In this document: positions 62,596 to 64,000 of the stretch, piece after piece
How the letters are laid out: every line of letters starts with the position of its first letter
Numbering within the stretch: the first letter of the stretch is position 1
Assembly (NCBI GenBank): GCA_963736235.1
Contig: CAVTOR010000031.1
Span: 124,001 to 188,000, forward strand
Reading direction: 5' to 3'
Source of the DNA: CAVORB01 sp963736235
GTDB lineage: Bacteria; Pseudomonadota; Gammaproteobacteria; Chromatiales; Chromatiaceae
DNA length: 64,000 nucleotides
Translations under genes and position numbers: made by a program
Notes under the pieces: model-generated
Database searches by the model: none
Told to the model about the DNA's origin: nothing
What the model saw: the letters and a program-made list of their open reading frames with translations, nothing else

Positions 62596-63228
62596 TCAGC
62601 CGCCGGCGCGCAGCCGCCTCAGGATGTGCTCGATCTGGGCTCGATGGATGCGGTTATGTACGGCGGCCAAGGCATGCCACTGCAGCGCATTCAGGGGACC
62701 GAACCAGGGATGCGGGTGCCGCTTGGCGGTGCGCAGATCCAGGTGAGCCGCAACCTCCTCGCCGTAGCGCAGGACCATGTCCTCCAGCGCGTCCGCCTGT
62801 TCCGAACCCGCGCCCGCGTCGGGCTTGACGTCCTGGATGCGTACCGACCCCGGAATCTCGCGTCCGGCACACAGGCGCCGGATCAGCCCGGAGACGCCGG
62901 CGCTGACGATGACCAGATGCTCCAGAGTCATATACACCGACCAATCGCGACTGCTGTCCTCCATGCCCGCGATGCGGGGGATGAGCACCCGCCGCCGTCC
63001 CATCTCCTCGGGGACCTCGCGCGCCAGCTCGACGGCCCGCTGGGCGTCCGTCGTGAATCGTCGGGTGATTGCGTCACGGGATGCATAACGGGCCAGGGCC
63101 TTGATGCCGACCCCCGCGACCCAGCGCTCCAGGGCGGGAATTCCCGCGCCCGGCTGAGCCAGCCGCGTCTCGTCCCGCTCGTTCACCGCGGCAGGCCTCG
63201 CTTCACGCCTTGGTCCGTCGGCAGGCAA
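62596..63228 (-). CDS. DinB-like superfamily protein, 210 aa
   Basis: The helical protein has MTLEHLVIVSAGVSGLIRRL, and the C-terminal HPWFGPLNALQWHALAAVHNRIHRAQIE resembles the His-rich helices of DinB/DUF1569-like four-helix bundles. The metal-site His residues are plausible (EHL, WHAL, NRIHRAQ). It starts close to glnS on the same strand and ends two bases before the TGS GTPase. GTG 63186 is an alternative start. Confidence 0.6.
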   Translation of the reverse strand: MPADGPRREARPAAVNERDETRLAQPGAGIPALERWVAGVGIKALARYASRDAITRRFTTDAQRAVELAREVPEEMGRRRVLIPRIAGMEDSSRDWSVYMTLEHLVIVSAGVSGLIRRLCAGREIPGSVRIQDVKPDAGAGSEQADALEDMVLRYGEEVAAHLDLRTAKRHPHPWFGPLNALQWHALAAVHNRIHRAQIEHILRRLRAGG

Positions 63229-63235
63229 CCCGGTT

Positions 63236-64000
63236 TCACGACCTCTGCTTCTGCTCGATCTTGCCCCAGGTGTCGCGCAAGCCGACCGTCAGGTTGAATA
63301 CCAGCCGCTCCGGTCGCGAGCCCTTGTCGGCCACGAAGTAGCCCTCGCGCTCGAACTGGAACCGCTCGCCGGGCTCAGCGGCGGCGAGGCGCGGCTCGAC
63401 CCGGCAGCCGGTCAGAGTACGCAGGGAGTCGGGATTCAGGTCGGCGAGAAAGTCGCCTCTTCCGGCTCCCGGCTCCGGCACCGAGCACAGACGGTCATAC
63501 AGCCTCACCTCGGCCGTCGCCCCATGGGCAGCGCTGACCCAGTGGATCACTCCCTTGACTTTACGCCCCTCGGGCATCTTCCCGAGGGTGTCCGGATCGT
63601 GACTGCAGCGCAGCTCGACGACCTCTCCCGCCTCGTCCTTGATCACGCCGTCGCAGCGGATGACGTAGGCATTGCGCAGCCGCACCTCGCCACGTGGGAT
63701 CAGGCGCTTGAAACCCTTGGGCGGGTCCTCCGTGAAGTCCTCGCGGTCGATGTAGATCTCCCGCGCGAAGGGAATCAGGCGCGTCCCCATGGCCGCATCC
63801 TTCGGATGGTTGGATGCCGAAAGCGCCTCGCTCTTGCCCTCCGGATAGTCCTCGATCACGACCTTGAGGGGATGCAGCACCGCCATGGCACGCGGGGCGG
63901 TCGCGTCGAGGTCCTCCCGCACCGCGCTCTCGAGCATGGCCATCTCCACCAGATTGTCAGACTTGGTCACGCCGATGCGCTCGCAGAAATCACGGATCGC
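63236..64000 (-). CDS. glnS: Glutaminyl-tRNA synthetase, C-terminal part (runs off the window)
   Basis: Class Ic aminoacyl-tRNA synthetase. The sequence at the right edge reads FCERIGVTKSDNLVEMAML and continues through the catalytic-domain end and the two beta-barrel anticodon-binding domains: MAVLHPLKVVIEDYPEG, IYIDREDFTEDPPKGFKRL, VKGVIHWVSAAHGATAEVRLYDRL and the end ERLVFNLTVGLRDTWGKIEQ. It lacks the N-terminal HIGH and KMSKS portion, which lies beyond position 64000. Confidence 0.95.
   Translation of the reverse strand, partial: AIRDFCERIGVTKSDNLVEMAMLESAVREDLDATAPRAMAVLHPLKVVIEDYPEGKSEALSASNHPKDAAMGTRLIPFAREIYIDREDFTEDPPKGFKRLIPRGEVRLRNAYVIRCDGVIKDEAGEVVELRCSHDPDTLGKMPEGRKVKGVIHWVSAAHGATAEVRLYDRLCSVPEPGAGRGDFLADLNPDSLRTLTGCRVEPRLAAAEPGERFQFEREGYFVADKGSRPERLVFNLTVGLRDTWGKIEQKQRS

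Overview
The window is GC-rich bacterial chromosome from a gammaproteobacterium. Diagnostic neighbourhoods are ygfB-pepP-ubiH-ubiI divergent from zapB/zapA-6S RNA-fau, plus rplM-rpsI, Coq7-type ubiquinone synthesis, a Vfr/Crp regulator and glutaminyl-tRNA synthetase. A pyrophosphate-dependent phosphofructokinase with a K+-independent H+-pyrophosphatase, together with DUF302, TorD/HybE-type chaperones and several c-type cytochromes, suggests a Chromatiales-like (Ectothiorhodospiraceae/Thioalkalivibrio-type) sulfur- or carbon-oxidising lineage. That placement is inference. No rRNA, phage, IS element or CRISPR array was seen.

Layout. 1-5.5 kb: cytochrome c, TorD-like and HybE-like maturation chaperones, a secreted Hsp20-like protein and RecD2. 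5.6-10 kb: an AT-rich gap, a small gene, larC-larB (nickel-pincer cofactor) and a phosphohexomutase. 10-20 kb: a secreted Met/Pro-rich repeat protein, DUF302, engB, bacteriohemerythrin, moaC, a phosphoesterase, and the pyrophosphate block ppa / hppA / pfp. 20-28 kb: ubiquinone and cell-division genes, 6S RNA, ilvA, rpiA. 28-32 kb: a heavily frameshifted porin, a GDT1-type Mn exporter, tRNA-Gln, rpsI-rplM and a candidate small RNA. 32-40 kb: ferredoxin, GlcF-like protein, coq7, DUF885, OsmC, crp, trpG-trpD-trpC. 40-50 kb: a five-PAS hybrid kinase, a TPR protein, an AI-2E-family permease, and a TSUP exporter divergent from a sigma-54 activator. 50-59 kb: a copper-resistance island on the minus strand (CopA ATPase, CopZ, cytochrome c, DUF4399, CopB, multicopper oxidase, CopL-like protein, DUF411, cytochrome c-DsbC fusion). 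59-64 kb: a cyclic-nucleotide-binding protein, uracil-DNA glycosylase, YbaK-like deacylase, TGS GTPase, DinB-like protein and partial glnS.

The two least explained features are not proteins. First, five copies of an intergenic repeat (74-145 nt) have inverted termini and internal hairpins. All lie in the same orientation, each downstream of a plus-strand gene, four of them 15-34 nt after the stop codon. Second, a roughly 90-nt candidate sRNA between rplM and a ferredoxin gene has its own promoter, a 5' hairpin, a CU-rich tract resembling the 16S anti-Shine-Dalgarno sequence, and a terminator with eight U's.

Nine genes contain apparent frameshifts although their protein sequence is otherwise undamaged. 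Several shifts lie in short G or C runs and are repaired by one base, so consensus errors are likelier than true decay. Genes with one shift are listed as CDS; the porin and trpC, which have several, are listed as pseudogenes with that caveat.
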